DNA from: Clostridium gallinarum
GTDB lineage: Bacteria; Bacillota; Clostridia; Clostridiales; Clostridiaceae
DNA: 64,000 nucleotides
Direction of reading: 5' to 3'
NCBI RefSeq assembly: GCF_014836325.1
Contig: NZ_JACSQZ010000003.1
Coordinates: forward strand, 1-64,000
The notes beneath the pieces were generated by a model that had not been told where the DNA came from, searched no databases, and saw only the letters and a program-made list of their open reading frames with translations. This document shows positions 26,226 to 36,320 of this stretch, in pieces. Position numbers and translations under genes: made by a program. The stretch's first letter is position 1; the number at the start of each line of letters is the position of its first letter.

Positions 26226-28129
26226 TAAATTTCGCCTCCTAATCCAGTTTTTACTATAGCCTTTTTAGGGCAAGCTTCAAAACATAATCCACATCTTATA
26301 CATTTAATATCATTAATAATATGTTTTGCTCTAAGCTTTCCTTTAATAGCTAATACAGGACATGCTCTTAAACACTTTGTACATCCAATACAATCATCTG
26401 TAACTTCATACTTAACTAAACCTTTACAAACACCAGCTGTACATTTTTTGTTTATTATATGATCTTCGTATTCATTTATAAAAAACTTCATTGTGCTTAA
26501 TACTGGATTAGGCGCTGTTTCTCCAAGACCGCAAAATGACGAAGATTTAACTACTTCACAAAGCTCTTTAAGTTTCTCTAAATCTTCTTTTTTAGCCTTT
26601 CCATTTGTTATTTTCTTTATTATTTCTAAAATTCTCTTATTTCCAATCCTACATGGTGTACATTTACCACAAGATTCCTCTACTATAAATTCTAAATAAA
26701 ATTTAGCTATATCAACCATACAGTTATCTTCATCCATAACTATCATTCCACCAGATCCCATCATTGATCCTATAGATCTTAATGTATCGTATTCTATAGG
26801 TAAATCTAAATGTTCTACTGGTATACACCCTCCTGAAGGTCCACCTGTTTGAACTGCCTTTAAGCTCTTATTATTAGATAGTCCTCCTCCAATTTCATAT
26901 ATAATATCTCTTAGTGGAGTTCCCATTGGAACTTCAACTAACCCAACGTTGTTTACGTTTCCAGCCAAAGCAAAAACTTTTGTGCCTGTTGATTTTTCTG
27001 AACCTATAGATTTATACCAATTAGCACCCTTATTAATTATTTGACTAATATTAGCAAAGGTTTCCACATTACTAACACAAGTAGGCTTTTGCCATAAACC
27101 TTTTTCTGCCGACCTAGGTATTTTGCTAGTTGGCTCTCCTCTTAACCCTTCAATAGAATGTATTAAAGCTGTTTCTTCTCCACAAACAAAAGCTCCTGCT
27201 CCATATTTAATTTCAATATCGAAATCAAATCCAGTATTTAATATATTTTTTCCTAAAAGCCCAATTTCCTTTGCTTGTTCTAATGCAATTTTTAACCTAT
27301 TAACTGCTAATGGATATTCTGCTCTTATATAAATATATCCCTTATTAGATCCTATAGCATATCCACAAATAGCCATAGCTTCTAATACACAATGTGGATC
27401 TCCCTCTAATATGGCTCTATCCATAAATGCACCTGGATCTCCTTCATCTGCATTACAAATTACATATTTTATATCACCTTCAGCTCTTTTAGCTGCTTGC
27501 CATTTTATACCTGTTGGGAAACCTCCACCTCCCCTTCCTCTTAATCCTGAATCTATTACTTCTTTTATTACATCATCATTGCTCATAGTTGTTACAGCTT
27601 TTGCTAAGGCAGTATATGCCCCAACAGCCAAAGCTTCTTCAATATTTTCAGGATCTATTAAACCACAATTTTTTAAAGCTATTTTAACTTGCTTTTTATA
27701 AAATGGTATTTCTTCTTTTACTTTTATTCTTTCCTTAGTTTCTTCATTTTCATATAATAATCTATCAACTATTTCTCCATTAATTATGTGCTTTTCTATT
27801 ATTTCCTTAACATCCTCTTCAGTAACTTGTACATAAAAAGTTCTATCTGGCATTATTTCTATTATAGGTCCCTTAGCACAAAAACCAAAACAGCCTGTCA
27901 TTATAACTTTAACTTCTTCTCCTAAATTCAATTCTTCTATTTCTAATTTAAAAGCCTCCTGTATTTTATCTGCATTAGAAGTTTTGCATCCAGGTCCCCC
28001 ACAAATTAAAATATGTCTTTCTTTTATTTCTTCTTTATTAAACTTTTCAGGATTTTCTCTTATCTCTATTTTACTTTTATAATAATCAACCTTTTGTAAT
28101 AAATTTTCATAAGTCATTATTCTATCCAT
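26225..28129 (-). CDS. hydB: NADH-binding subunit of multimeric hydrogenase, HydB/NuoF-like
   Basis: A 634-residue flavoprotein. The N-terminal thioredoxin-like [2Fe-2S] domain has GGPGCKTSN and TGCFGFCAKGP. The NuoF-like FMN/NADH region has GLRGRGGGGFPTGIKW and YGAGAFVCGEETALIHSIEG. The [4Fe-4S] motif is CGKCTPCRIG. The C-terminus carries two ferredoxin-type [4Fe-4S] sites, CIGCTKCLRACP and CIRCGLCFEACP. This layout matches HydB of trimeric hydrogenases that couple NADH and ferredoxin to H2. Two bases separate it from hydC and it overlaps hydA by one. Confidence 0.93.
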   Translation of the reverse strand: MDRIMTYENLLQKVDYYKSKIEIRENPEKFNKEEIKERHILICGGPGCKTSNADKIQEAFKLEIEELNLGEEVKVIMTGCFGFCAKGPIIEIMPDRTFYVQVTEEDVKEIIEKHIINGEIVDRLLYENEETKERIKVKEEIPFYKKQVKIALKNCGLIDPENIEEALAVGAYTALAKAVTTMSNDDVIKEVIDSGLRGRGGGGFPTGIKWQAAKRAEGDIKYVICNADEGDPGAFMDRAILEGDPHCVLEAMAICGYAIGSNKGYIYIRAEYPLAVNRLKIALEQAKEIGLLGKNILNTGFDFDIEIKYGAGAFVCGEETALIHSIEGLRGEPTSKIPRSAEKGLWQKPTCVSNVETFANISQIINKGANWYKSIGSEKSTGTKVFALAGNVNNVGLVEVPMGTPLRDIIYEIGGGLSNNKSLKAVQTGGPSGGCIPVEHLDLPIEYDTLRSIGSMMGSGGMIVMDEDNCMVDIAKFYLEFIVEESCGKCTPCRIGNKRILEIIKKITNGKAKKEDLEKLKELCEVVKSSSFCGLGETAPNPVLSTMKFFINEYEDHIINKKCTAGVCKGLVKYEVTDDCIGCTKCLRACPVLAIKGKLRAKHIINDIKCIRCGLCFEACPKKAIVKTGLGGEI

Positions 28130-28130
28130 A

Positions 28131-28607
28131 TTAACCTTGCTCCCTTAAATTATTAATTAGTTCATTTACTTGTGATTTAGCAAAGCGTCCGTAAACCTTA
28201 TCATTTACTAAAACAACTGGTGCAATAGCACATGATCCAACACATCTTAAAGTATCTAAAGTAAATAGTCCATCCTTGGTAGTTTCCCCCTCTTTTATAC
28301 CAAGAACCTTTTTAAAATCTTCCAATATATCCTTTGCTCCTCTAACAAAGCAAGCAGTTCCAATACATATACTAATAACATATTTACCTTTTGGCTCAGT
28401 TGAAAAATATGAATAAAAAGTTATTACCCCATAAACTTTTGAAAGTGGAATATTTAATCTATTGGCTACATATTCCTGTACTTCCCTTCCTAAATATCCA
28501 TAAAGATTTTGAGCATGATGTAAGACAGCTATTAAAGAGCTTTCATCATCATTACCTTTTTGGATAAATAGTTCTAAATCCTTAAACTTATTACACTTGT
28601 CCACCAA
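28131..28607 (-). CDS. hydC: NuoE/HydC-like [2Fe-2S] subunit of hydrogenase
   Basis: A 158-residue thioredoxin-fold protein with the four-Cys [2Fe-2S] pattern of NuoE/HydC: CIGTACFVRGA, then LRCVGSCAIAPVV. The N-terminal helical part (LIAVLHHAQNLYGYLGREVQEYVANRLNIPLSKVYGVITFYSYFS) is typical. It passes electrons in the NADH-linked hydrogenase with HydB and HydA. It is the first gene of the operon; the start is TTG (or the next GTG) after GGGAG. Confidence 0.93.
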   Translation of the reverse strand: MVDKCNKFKDLELFIQKGNDDESSLIAVLHHAQNLYGYLGREVQEYVANRLNIPLSKVYGVITFYSYFSTEPKGKYVISICIGTACFVRGAKDILEDFKKVLGIKEGETTKDGLFTLDTLRCVGSCAIAPVVLVNDKVYGRFAKSQVNELINNLREQG

Positions 28608-28686
28608 AACATCTCCCTTTTATACCAAATATTCTGAATATTCAATTTTGATAACTATATATTACCATATCTTCTTAAATTATGAA

Positions 28687-28733
28687 ATAAAAAAATTGTA
28701 TTCCTTCAAAAAATAGAAATACAATTTTTTTAA
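28687..28733 (-). terminator. Terminator of the metF-luxS operon
   Basis: AAAAAAATTGTATT and AATACAATTTTTTT arms form a 14-bp perfect stem with a run of T on the 3' side. It is 16 bases past the luxS stop. Confidence 0.85.
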
Positions 28734-28748
28734 TTGTTAATTTTTTTT

Positions 28749-29195
28749 CTAACTTATTAATGAAAATCCTTGTATTAGCACTAATTTTGCGTACTCTTTA
28801 GCTCCAAACAATGATAAATCTCTATAATTACCACATTGAATCTCATTCGCAGCTGGAATTTCATTAACTTCTAAAATATCCTTTAAAGATTTTTCTAAAG
28901 AATTTTTTATCGCTGAAGATTCTATATCTCCCCATATAGTTAAATAAAATCCTGTTCTACATCCCATAGGAGATAAATCTATTATTCCATTGATTTCTTT
29001 TCTAAGCTGATGAGCTAATAAGTGTTCTAACCCATGCATAGCAGCTGTTCCAAAAGCTTCTTTATTAGGTTGTAAAAATCTTAAATCAAATTTACTTACC
29101 TTATCTCCATTTTCTCCTTGTAATAAGCAACACTTTCTAATATAAGGTGCTTTAACTACTCTGTGATCTAATTCAAAACTCTCTACCTTTTCCAT
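28749..29195 (-). CDS. luxS: S-ribosylhomocysteine lyase LuxS
   Basis: Converts S-ribosylhomocysteine to homocysteine and the AI-2 precursor DPD. The 148-residue protein carries the metal-binding HxxEH motif in MHGLEHLLAHQLR, the catalytic Cys in LSPMGCRTGFYLT, the third metal Cys in IQCGNYRDLSL, and the N-terminal FELDHRVVKAPYIRKC. The gene is 28 bases after metF on the same strand and should share its SAM-riboswitch control. No pfs (nucleosidase) gene is next to it. Confidence 0.96.
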   Translation of the reverse strand: MEKVESFELDHRVVKAPYIRKCCLLQGENGDKVSKFDLRFLQPNKEAFGTAAMHGLEHLLAHQLRKEINGIIDLSPMGCRTGFYLTIWGDIESSAIKNSLEKSLKDILEVNEIPAANEIQCGNYRDLSLFGAKEYAKLVLIQGFSLIS

Positions 29196-29223
29196 TCCAT
29201 TTACTCCTTTTATTCTAATCTAA

Positions 29224-30117
29224 CTAAATTACTATATCTTTATAATTATTTATAGTCTTAATAATTGATGAAGTACTTTCAGCAATTTTTTTTGCTACAT
29301 ATGAATTGTTCATAGTATATAAATGAATTCCATCTACTCCAGTTGAAATTAAATCTATAATTTGCTCAGTTGCATAAGCAATTCCAGCATCTCTTAAAGC
29401 TTCTGGATTGTATTCGTATTTATTCATTATTTTAATAAACTTCTTCGGAAGTTTAGCACCACACAAGCTTACTACTCTTTTTATTTGTTTAGTATTAATT
29501 ACAGGCATAATTCCAGCTTGAATAGAAATTTTAACTCCATACTTATCTTTCTTTTCTAAAAAATCATAAAAAATTTCATTATCAAAAAACAATTGAGATA
29601 TTAAATGTGTTGCTCCTAATTCTTGTTTTCTTTTTATATTTAAAAAATCTTCTTCATAAGATTTACTTTCTAAATGTCCTTCTGGATAACAAGCCCCAAC
29701 TATATTAAAATCATTTCTTTCTTTAATATGTGTAATTAAATCACCAGAATACTTAAAACTACTATTTCCTTTATACTCAAGTGGAATATCTCCCCTTAAA
29801 GCTAAAACATTTTCCACACCTTCTCTTTTCAGATCATCTAATATTTTAGTTACCTCTTCCTTAGATGAGTTTATACAAGTTAAGTGAGCTAATGGCTCTA
29901 TACCATATTTATTCTTTATTATAGAAGATATTTCACAAGTCCTATTTTTGCTTAAGCTTCCCCCCGCCCCATAAGTTACACTAATAAAATCTGGACTTAA
30001 CCCCTTTAATTCTTCTAAAGTATTGTATATTGTGTCTATCTTTGAAACTTGCTTTGGTGGAAATACTTCAAATGAAAAAACCACCTTTTTCTCTTTAAAT
30101 AAATTATTAATATTCAT
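29224..30117 (-). CDS. metF: 5,10-methylenetetrahydrofolate reductase
   Basis: Makes methyl-tetrahydrofolate for methionine synthesis. The 297-residue TIM-barrel flavoprotein has VVFSFEVFPPK, DFISVTYGAGGSLSKNRT, PLAHLTCI, LALRGDIPLEYKG and QLFFDNEIFYDFLEK, all MetF marks. The ATG at 30117 has AGGGGGAG five bases upstream; a longer frame would start inside the riboswitch terminator and is rejected. It is the first gene after the SAM riboswitch and is followed by luxS. Confidence 0.95.
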   Translation of the reverse strand: MNINNLFKEKKVVFSFEVFPPKQVSKIDTIYNTLEELKGLSPDFISVTYGAGGSLSKNRTCEISSIIKNKYGIEPLAHLTCINSSKEEVTKILDDLKREGVENVLALRGDIPLEYKGNSSFKYSGDLITHIKERNDFNIVGACYPEGHLESKSYEEDFLNIKRKQELGATHLISQLFFDNEIFYDFLEKKDKYGVKISIQAGIMPVINTKQIKRVVSLCGAKLPKKFIKIMNKYEYNPEALRDAGIAYATEQIIDLISTGVDGIHLYTMNNSYVAKKIAESTSSIIKTINNYKDIVI

Positions 30118-30144
30118 AATTCTCCCCCTATGCTTATTGCAAAA

Positions 30145-30297
30145 CAAAAAAGTACCCAAAGGATAACCTTTAGGTACACTAATTGCCCATATATTACCCT
30201 TATCTAACAGGAATTAGCACCACACAATAATTAATAACATTAAAACTTGTAGGTTGCCGGGTTTCATAGGGCCAGTCCCTCCACCACTCTTGATAAG
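30145..30297 (-). ncRNA. SAM-I (S-box) riboswitch with terminator
   Basis: Minus strand. The aptamer runs from 30297 to 30200: P1 CTTATC/GATAAG, the conserved AGAGTGGTGGAGGGACTGGC, then CCTATGAAACCCGGCAACC, and a variable stem including GTGGTGCTAATTCC. A terminator hairpin follows at 30177-30145, GTACCTAAAGG/CCTTTGGGTAC, then TTTTTTG, just before the metF ribosome binding site. Bound SAM should favour termination and switch off metF and luxS. Confidence 0.95.
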
Positions 30298-30318
30298 TTT
30301 CTAAATATTCTTTTGTTT

Positions 30319-30347
30319 ATTATAATCCATTTAACATTATTTGTAAA
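30319..30347 (-). promoter_or_regulatory. Sigma-A promoter of the riboswitch-metF-luxS operon
   Basis: TTTACA, a 17-base spacer and TATAAT on the minus strand. The expected start site, near 30312, is about 15 bases before the first aptamer base. Confidence 0.75.
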
Positions 30348-30467
30348 TACATAAGAAGTATATATAATTTTTTCTTGTTTCCTAACTTATATAAAAATAC
30401 ACCATACTTATAATTTATAATTGGTAATGCATAATGCATTATCAATTTATAATTTTGCTTTTCAAAA

Positions 30468-30998
30468 TTAAATCCATTCGTCTTTAAATATCGCCATTTG
30501 AACTATATCGTAATACTTCCCACTTCTATATAGCTCATATTTTAATATACCTTCTTCTTTAAATCCAACTTTCTTATAACATGCTATAGCTCTACTATTA
30601 AAAGAAAATACACCAAGTTTTATCTTATTCATATTTAATTCTTCAAATATAAATTTAATAAGTACTTTTAAAGCATCACTACCATAGCCTTTACCCCAAT
30701 ATTCCTTATCACCTATCATTATTCCAATAGTACAATGTCTATTTTTCAAATCACATTCATTAATGCTACATCCACCAATATATTTACCAGTTTCTAAATC
30801 TTCAATTGCAAAATCATAAGTGGAATCAGATCCAGCTTTCCTGCTTTTTATCCATTCTTCTTCTTGCCATTTAGTCATTGGAAATGGTGTATTTGAATCA
30901 AGTAGCTTTTTAACTTCTTCATCATTAATAAATCCTACTGCTCTTTCAATATCTTCTTCTTTATAAGCTCTTAATTTAACTAATTCCCCATTATACAT
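30468..30998 (-). CDS. GNAT acetyltransferase, RimJ/RimL type
   Basis: A 176-residue protein of the Acetyltransf_3 class. It starts LVKLRAYKEEDIERAVGFIND, has the acetyl-CoA loop MIGDKEYWGKGYGSDALKVLIKFIFEEL and the late family block NKIKLGVFSFNSRAIACYKKVGFKEEGIL. Relatives acetylate ribosomal protein N-termini or polyamines (SpeG-like); the substrate here is not known. It follows repeat copy B on the minus strand, and GGGGGAAGAT precedes the ATG. Confidence 0.87.
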   Translation of the reverse strand: MYNGELVKLRAYKEEDIERAVGFINDEEVKKLLDSNTPFPMTKWQEEEWIKSRKAGSDSTYDFAIEDLETGKYIGGCSINECDLKNRHCTIGIMIGDKEYWGKGYGSDALKVLIKFIFEELNMNKIKLGVFSFNSRAIACYKKVGFKEEGILKYELYRSGKYYDIVQMAIFKDEWI

Positions 30999-31062
30999 AA
31001 GATCTTCCCCCTTTTTAATATTTTATAAATTATACCACCCAAATATATCCAAGTCAATTAAT

Positions 31063-31161
31063 AAAAAAAGTGTTAAAGTATCATATCCAGGTTCCGTCGC
31101 AAGCTCCAAGTCACCTTGCTATGATACTTTAACACTTCCAAACTGAAGGAAGGAAATTATA
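31063..31161 (-). repeat. Structured intergenic element, copy B (type-1 stem, 5'-truncated)
   Basis: Only the 3' half is present: TATAATTTCCTTCCTTCAG, then a perfect 17-bp stem (31069-31085 with 31120-31136) around the invariant loop core, then TTTTTTT on the minus strand. It lies downstream of the tagO-like gene and directly after a second hairpin. Confidence 0.85.
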
Positions 31162-31188
31162 AAAGGAGCTGCTATAAACAACTCCTTT
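31162..31188 (-). terminator. Terminator of the tagO-like gene
   Basis: AAAGGAGTTG and CAGCTCCTTT arms form a 10-bp stem with one G-U; TATAATTT follows on the minus strand. Element copy B begins immediately after. Confidence 0.65.
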
Positions 31189-31254
31189 ATATAAGTAAAC
31201 TAATTAAATAGTTCTTTCATTAATTTATATATTTTTCATAGTAACTTTATTAAC

Positions 31255-32208
31255 TTAATTTTTAATAAGTAATAGTATTATTGAAATTAAACTAAATGCA
31301 AGACTTACCATGTTTATGTACATTACAACTTGCTTAGGTGTAAATCCCTTAGCTTCTAATCTATAATGAATTTGACTTCTATCTGCTTGATAAACAGGTT
31401 TTCCATCTTTAAATCTTTTAATTATAACAAATATATTATCAAATATAGGTATTGCTAAAGCTAGAATCGGTATAAATAGACTCATTAATGTAGCTTGTTT
31501 AAATGCTCCATCTAAAGCTATTATACTTAGCATAAATCCTAGAAAATTAGCTCCAGAATCCCCCATAAATATCTTTGCTGGATATTTATTATATACTAAA
31601 AATCCTAATGTAACTCCTGAAATTATTAATGACATAGTTACGGATTCACTTTGATTTAGTATAATTGCGGCTGCTGCAAAAGTTAAAGAAGAGATAAAAG
31701 ACAATCCACCAGCTAGTCCATCCATACCGTCAGACCAATTTATTACAGTTGTTACTCCAAAAATCCAAGTAATTGTAAGTAAAATTTGTATCGCCTTAGT
31801 TAATAGTATATACTCTCCTGTAAAAGGATTAGTAAAACCTCTAAAAGCTATACCCGCATTATAAATCATAAATGCAGCTATTAGTTGAACAATTAACCTT
31901 GGATATATAGGAAACTCTTTTCCCCTAGTTTTATAATAATCATCTACTAGCCCTATACCTAAAATCAATATAGATCCTAAAAATACCCATAGTTTTTCAT
32001 TTATTAAAGAATATCTATTTACTAAAAAATATACTATAAAAAAGCCTATAAACATAGTCACTCCACCACAAAGAGGAGTTTCTTTACTATGTTTTTTTCT
32101 TTTAGTTGGTTTATCTGTAAAACTATATTTATATGATAGCTTTATTATACTCGGTGTTATAAAATATACTATTGAAAATGCTAATATAAAGGATAATATA
32201 TATCGCAT
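31255..32208 (-). CDS. tagO: UDP-GlcNAc:undecaprenyl-phosphate GlcNAc-1-P transferase, WecA/TagO family
   Basis: A 317-residue membrane enzyme with ten or so helices that starts wall-polymer (teichoic acid or other glycan) synthesis by linking sugar phosphate to the lipid carrier. Motifs: DKPTKRKKHSKETPLCGG, Mg2+-binding VDDYYKTRGKEF, NWSDGMDGLAGGLS and IFMGDSGANFLGFMLS. The order and spacing fit TagO/WecA better than MraY. It is a single gene, between copies B and C of the structured element. The symbol is by family; the polymer it serves is not shown here. Confidence 0.87.
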   Translation of the reverse strand: MRYILSFILAFSIVYFITPSIIKLSYKYSFTDKPTKRKKHSKETPLCGGVTMFIGFFIVYFLVNRYSLINEKLWVFLGSILILGIGLVDDYYKTRGKEFPIYPRLIVQLIAAFMIYNAGIAFRGFTNPFTGEYILLTKAIQILLTITWIFGVTTVINWSDGMDGLAGGLSFISSLTFAAAAIILNQSESVTMSLIISGVTLGFLVYNKYPAKIFMGDSGANFLGFMLSIIALDGAFKQATLMSLFIPILALAIPIFDNIFVIIKRFKDGKPVYQADRSQIHYRLEAKGFTPKQVVMYINMVSLAFSLISIILLLIKN

Positions 32209-32292
32209 AATTTTCTCCTTAACTTTAAATGATCTTATATTATGTTAATTAATCATTACTTTATTATACTATTAACCCTTATTATTATCAAT

Positions 32293-32471
32293 GAAAAAAC
32301 GAGATAAACATTATATTCCTTGCTCCGTCGCAAGCTCCAAGTCAACCTCATACAATGTTTATATCTTTGCAAACTGAAAGAAGGAAATTATTAAAACTCT
32401 AATTCTTACACTATGAATTTTACTACTATCATAAATCTGTCTACATATTTGAGTTTATTATAATTTTCTAA
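32293..32471 (-). repeat. Structured intergenic element, copy C (type-2 stem, diverged)
   Basis: Near full-length copy following the V-ATPase operon on the minus strand. The loop core GACTTGGAGC-T-TGCGACGGA is intact. The stem GATATAAACATTGTAT / ATATAATGTTTATCTC has extra mismatches and the 5' part is the most diverged of the full copies (ATGTAGACAGATTTATG instead of the usual sequence). It ends in TTTTTT. Confidence 0.8.
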
Positions 32472-32502
32472 AAAATAAATCCCCTAAAATAGGGGATTTG
32501 TT

Positions 32503-33144
32503 TTAGTTCTTTGCTTGTATCATATCTTTAACTTTCATAAGTCTAGTTAAAGCTCCTCTTTCATTTTCATCAAGCTTCATTCTAATATACTTAATAGTTT
32601 CTTGTAATGAAGGAATAGTCATATACTCTAAAGCATTAACTCTTCTTCTTGTTTTTTCTATTTCATCTGCCATAAGCTGAGTTGATTTTTCAACTTCTGC
32701 AAGTTCTAATAGCTTAGGTAATATACTATAAAGCTTATCTATAGAATCATCTAATTCAGATGATGTACTTGCAAAACCATATGGAAATATACTTCCTTCA
32801 TCACCTTCAAGCTGTCTATGAAAATCCATGGTTGGAACATTAACACTCATTATATTTTTAGTTCCTACTTCAACAGATATACTTTCTTTTGGATAAGCTA
32901 CTGCTTCCTCTAAAAATTCTGAGCTCATAACAGCTCTAGCCATAACAAAGTCCTTAAGTGATCCTTGAAGCTCTGCTTCTACAGATTTTCTTAATTCATT
33001 ATTATATTTGACAAGATTAACGAATTGCCTCATAAGCTCATCTTGCTTATCCTTTAAAAGTTTATGTCCTCTTGTAGCTGTAACTAATCTTTTCTTAAGC
33101 TTAGACATCTCCATTCTAGTAGGATTGACATTTAATCTTGCCAT
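32503..33144 (-). CDS. atpD: V-type ATPase subunit D (central stalk)
   Basis: A 213-residue coiled-coil rotor-stalk protein of the V/A-type ATPase. The N-terminus [38 protein letters not shown] and the C-terminal [36 protein letters not shown] are hallmarks of NtpD/AtpD. It is last in the operon, two bases after atpB. Repeat copy C follows it. Confidence 0.95.
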   Translation of the reverse strand: MARLNVNPTRMEMSKLKKRLVTATRGHKLLKDKQDELMRQFVNLVKYNNELRKSVEAELQGSLKDFVMARAVMSSEFLEEAVAYPKESISVEVGTKNIMSVNVPTMDFHRQLEGDEGSIFPYGFASTSSELDDSIDKLYSILPKLLELAEVEKSTQLMADEIEKTRRRVNALEYMTIPSLQETIKYIRMKLDENERGALTRLMKVKDMIQAKN

Positions 33145-33146
33145 GG

Positions 33147-34529
33147 CTATTCTTCATCTCCCTTTGGCATATACTTTTCAAGATACTCATCTCTAATTCT
33201 CTTAAGCTCTGTTCTTGGTAGTATCTTTAAAAGCTTCCATCCTAATTCTAATGTTTCTTCTATGCTTCTATTAGCAGTGAAACCTTGAGATACATATTGT
33301 TCTTCAAAAGCTTCTGCAAATTTTGCATATTGCTTATCAGTATCTGATAATGCAGATTCACCTAAGATAGCTGATAATTCCTTTGCTTGCTTACCTTGTG
33401 CATAAGCTGAGAATAATTGGTTCATTGTATCAGCATGATCTTCTCTTGTCTTATTTCTTCCAATACCTTTATCTTTAAGTCTTGATAATGATGGAAGAAC
33501 ATCTATTGGAGGCATAATTCCCTTCTTATATAATTCTCTAGAAAGGATAATTTGACCTTCTGTAATGTATCCAGTTAAGTCTGGAATTGGATGTGTCTTA
33601 TCATCTTCAGGCATTGTAAGTATCGGAATTTGAGTAATAGATCCTTCTCTTCCTCTAAGTCTTCCTGCTCTTTCATATAAAGTTGAAAGGTCAGTATATA
33701 AATATCCCGGATATCCTCTTCTTCCTGGAACTTCTTTTCTAGCTGCAGAAACTTCTCTTAAAGCTTCTGCATAATTTGTTATATCTGTCATAATAACAAG
33801 TACATGCATTCCTTTTTCATAAGCTAAAAATTCTGCTGTAGTAAGAGCCATTCTAGGAGTAGCTATTCTTTCTATTGCTGGGTCTGATGCAAGGTTCATA
33901 AATAATACTGAATTATCTATAGCACCAGTTTTATTAAATTCATCTACGAAGAATTGAGATTCTTCGAAAGTAATACCTATAGCAGCAAATACAACTGCAA
34001 AGTTAGCATCAGAATTTAAAACTCTCGCTTGTCTTGCAATTTGAGCAGCTAATTGTGCATGAGGAAGTCCTGATCCTGAGAAAACAGGTAACTTTTGTCC
34101 TCTAACTAAAGTATTAAGTCCATCTATAGCAGATATACCTGTTTGTATAAATTCTGATGGATAATCTCTAGAAACTGGATTTATAGCTTCTCCATTTATA
34201 TCTACTCTTTTTTCTGGTATTATATTAGGACCGTTATCTATAGGGTGTCCCATACCATCAAATATTCTTCCAAGCATATCTTCTGAAACACCTAGTTCAA
34301 GAGGTCTTCCTAAGAATTTTGCCTTTGTTCCTTTTAAATTAATTCCTGATGAACCTTCGAAAAGTTGAACCATAGCTCTAGTTCCATTAATTTCAAGAAC
34401 TTTACCTCTTCTAATTTCACCAGTTTGAAGTTCTACTTCAACTAATTCATCATATTTAACGCCTTCAACACCTTCAACTACCATTAAAGGTCCTACAACT
34501 TCTGTTACTGTCTTATATTCTCTAAGCAT
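33147..34529 (-). CDS. atpB: V-type ATPase subunit B
   Basis: A 460-residue non-catalytic head subunit that alternates with A in the A3B3 ring. The P-loop position is degenerate ([18 protein letters not shown]), as expected for B. Also present are [41 protein letters not shown] and [30 protein letters not shown]. It overlaps the atpA end by eight bases. Confidence 0.97.
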   Translation of the reverse strand: MLREYKTVTEVVGPLMVVEGVEGVKYDELVEVELQTGEIRRGKVLEINGTRAMVQLFEGSSGINLKGTKAKFLGRPLELGVSEDMLGRIFDGMGHPIDNGPNIIPEKRVDINGEAINPVSRDYPSEFIQTGISAIDGLNTLVRGQKLPVFSGSGLPHAQLAAQIARQARVLNSDANFAVVFAAIGITFEESQFFVDEFNKTGAIDNSVLFMNLASDPAIERIATPRMALTTAEFLAYEKGMHVLVIMTDITNYAEALREVSAARKEVPGRRGYPGYLYTDLSTLYERAGRLRGREGSITQIPILTMPEDDKTHPIPDLTGYITEGQIILSRELYKKGIMPPIDVLPSLSRLKDKGIGRNKTREDHADTMNQLFSAYAQGKQAKELSAILGESALSDTDKQYAKFAEAFEEQYVSQGFTANRSIEETLELGWKLLKILPRTELKRIRDEYLEKYMPKGDEE

Positions 34530-36303
34530 CTAGAACCCCTCCTTCTTCGTTGATTAATGTATCTATAGCAGATTTTAATTCCATTTCAATTTCATTCATT
34601 TTATCTAAATTATCTTCTGCAATATATTTACTTCTTGCAATTTTATCTCTAATTTCACTTAATCCTAAGATTTTATTTAAATACACACCTGCTTTTAAAG
34701 CTCTTTCTGCTTCCTTTTTAAATAGAAGTATTAACTTTAGCATCTTATATTGTTTATCTAATGATGCATATGTATCCACTTCATGGAATGCATTTTGTTG
34801 AAGATAGTCTTCTCTAATTGACTTAGATACTTCTAGTTTTAATCTATCATTTTCTGATAAAGCATCTATACCAACAAGGCTTACTATTTCTTGAAGTCCT
34901 GACTCTTCTTGTAATAATGTCATAGCTTCTTGTCTTAATGATGACCAATCTGATGCAACTTCTCCATTCATCCATTCATCTATTGTATCTGCATATAATG
35001 AATAAGAATTTAACCAGTTTATTGATGGGAAGTGTCTCTTATAAGCTAACTGAGCATCTAATCCCCAGAATACCTTAACTATTCTAAGAGTTGCTTGAGT
35101 AACTGGCTCTGAAAGGTCTCCTCCTGGAGGTGAAACTGCTCCTATAGCTGTTACAGCTCCTTCTCTTCCATCTTTACCTAAGCAAATTACCTTACCAGCT
35201 CTTTCATAATAATCAGCAAGCCTTGATCCAAGGTAAGCTGGATAACCTTCATCTCCTGGCATTTCTTCAAGTCTACCAGACATTTCTCTTAAAGCTTCTG
35301 CCCATCTTGATGTTGAATCAGCCATAATTGAAACTGAATATCCCATATCTCTAAAATATTCTGCAATAGTTATACCTGTGTAAATACAAGCTTCTCTAGC
35401 TGCAACTGGCATATTTGAAGTATTAGCAATAAGTACTGTTCTCTTCATTAAGCTTTCACCAGTCTTTGGATCTTTAAGTTCTGGGAACTCATTAAGAACG
35501 TCTGTCATTTCGTTTCCACGCTCTCCACATCCAACATAAACAACTATTTCAGTATCTCCCCATTTAGCTACTTGGTGTTGTACTACTGTTTTTCCTGCTC
35601 CGAAAGGACCTGGAACTGCAGCTGCACCACCTTTAGCAACTGGGAAAAATGTATCTATAACTCTTTGACCTGTAGTCATTGGAGCATCAGGTTTTAATTT
35701 TCTTGCATATGGTCTACCTTTTCTTGCAGGCCATTTTTGCATTAAAGTTAATTCCTTATCACCTTTTTCAGTTTCTACTATGCATACAGTATCAACTATA
35801 GTGAAATCTCCTTCTTTTATTTCTTTTATAGTACCCTTAACACCATAAGGTACCATTATTTTATGAAGTACTACTGTAGTTTCTTGAACTGTTCCAATAA
35901 CATCTCCAGATTCTACTACATCTCCAACTTTAGCTGTAGGAACGAACTTCCAAAGCTTTTCTCTATTTAAAGACTTAACAGCAACACCTTTTGTTAAGAA
36001 TGGTGAGTTTGCTGCCTTTGCAAAAGCATCAAGTGGTCTTTGGATTCCATCGAACATTGATTCAATAAGACCTGGTCCTAATTCTATACTTAATGGTTCT
36101 CCAGTTGTAACAACTGGGTCTCCTGGTCCAATACCTGTAGTTTCTTCGTAAACTTGGATAGATGCTTTATCAGCTCTCATTTCAATTATTTCACCGATAA
36201 GGCCTTTTTCACCAACTTTAACCATGTCGAATATATTTGCATCTTCCATCCCTTCAGCTACTACTAAGGGACCTGCAACCTTAATTATCTTTCCGGTTTT
36301 CAA
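34522..36303 (-). CDS. atpA: V-type ATPase catalytic subunit A
   Basis: A 593-residue catalytic subunit. It has the V-type non-homologous insert after residue 110, P-loop [35 protein letters not shown], and [31 protein letters not shown], which is the class signature. The start is TTG ([10 protein letters not shown] follows) after AGGAAGG. The F gene ends 18 bases upstream. Confidence 0.97.
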   Translation of the reverse strand: MKTGKIIKVAGPLVVAEGMEDANIFDMVKVGEKGLIGEIIEMRADKASIQVYEETTGIGPGDPVVTTGEPLSIELGPGLIESMFDGIQRPLDAFAKAANSPFLTKGVAVKSLNREKLWKFVPTAKVGDVVESGDVIGTVQETTVVLHKIMVPYGVKGTIKEIKEGDFTIVDTVCIVETEKGDKELTLMQKWPARKGRPYARKLKPDAPMTTGQRVIDTFFPVAKGGAAAVPGPFGAGKTVVQHQVAKWGDTEIVVYVGCGERGNEMTDVLNEFPELKDPKTGESLMKRTVLIANTSNMPVAAREACIYTGITIAEYFRDMGYSVSIMADSTSRWAEALREMSGRLEEMPGDEGYPAYLGSRLADYYERAGKVICLGKDGREGAVTAIGAVSPPGGDLSEPVTQATLRIVKVFWGLDAQLAYKRHFPSINWLNSYSLYADTIDEWMNGEVASDWSSLRQEAMTLLQEESGLQEIVSLVGIDALSENDRLKLEVSKSIREDYLQQNAFHEVDTYASLDKQYKMLKLILLFKKEAERALKAGVYLNKILGLSEIRDKIARSKYIAEDNLDKMNEIEMELKSAIDTLINEEGGVLDA

Positions 36304-36320
36304 CTTACTAACCTACCTTC

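Noticed and set aside
30118..30159. Longer start for metF (14 extra residues)
   Set aside because: It lies inside the riboswitch terminator and has no ribosome site, whereas the ATG at 30117 follows AGGGGGAG.
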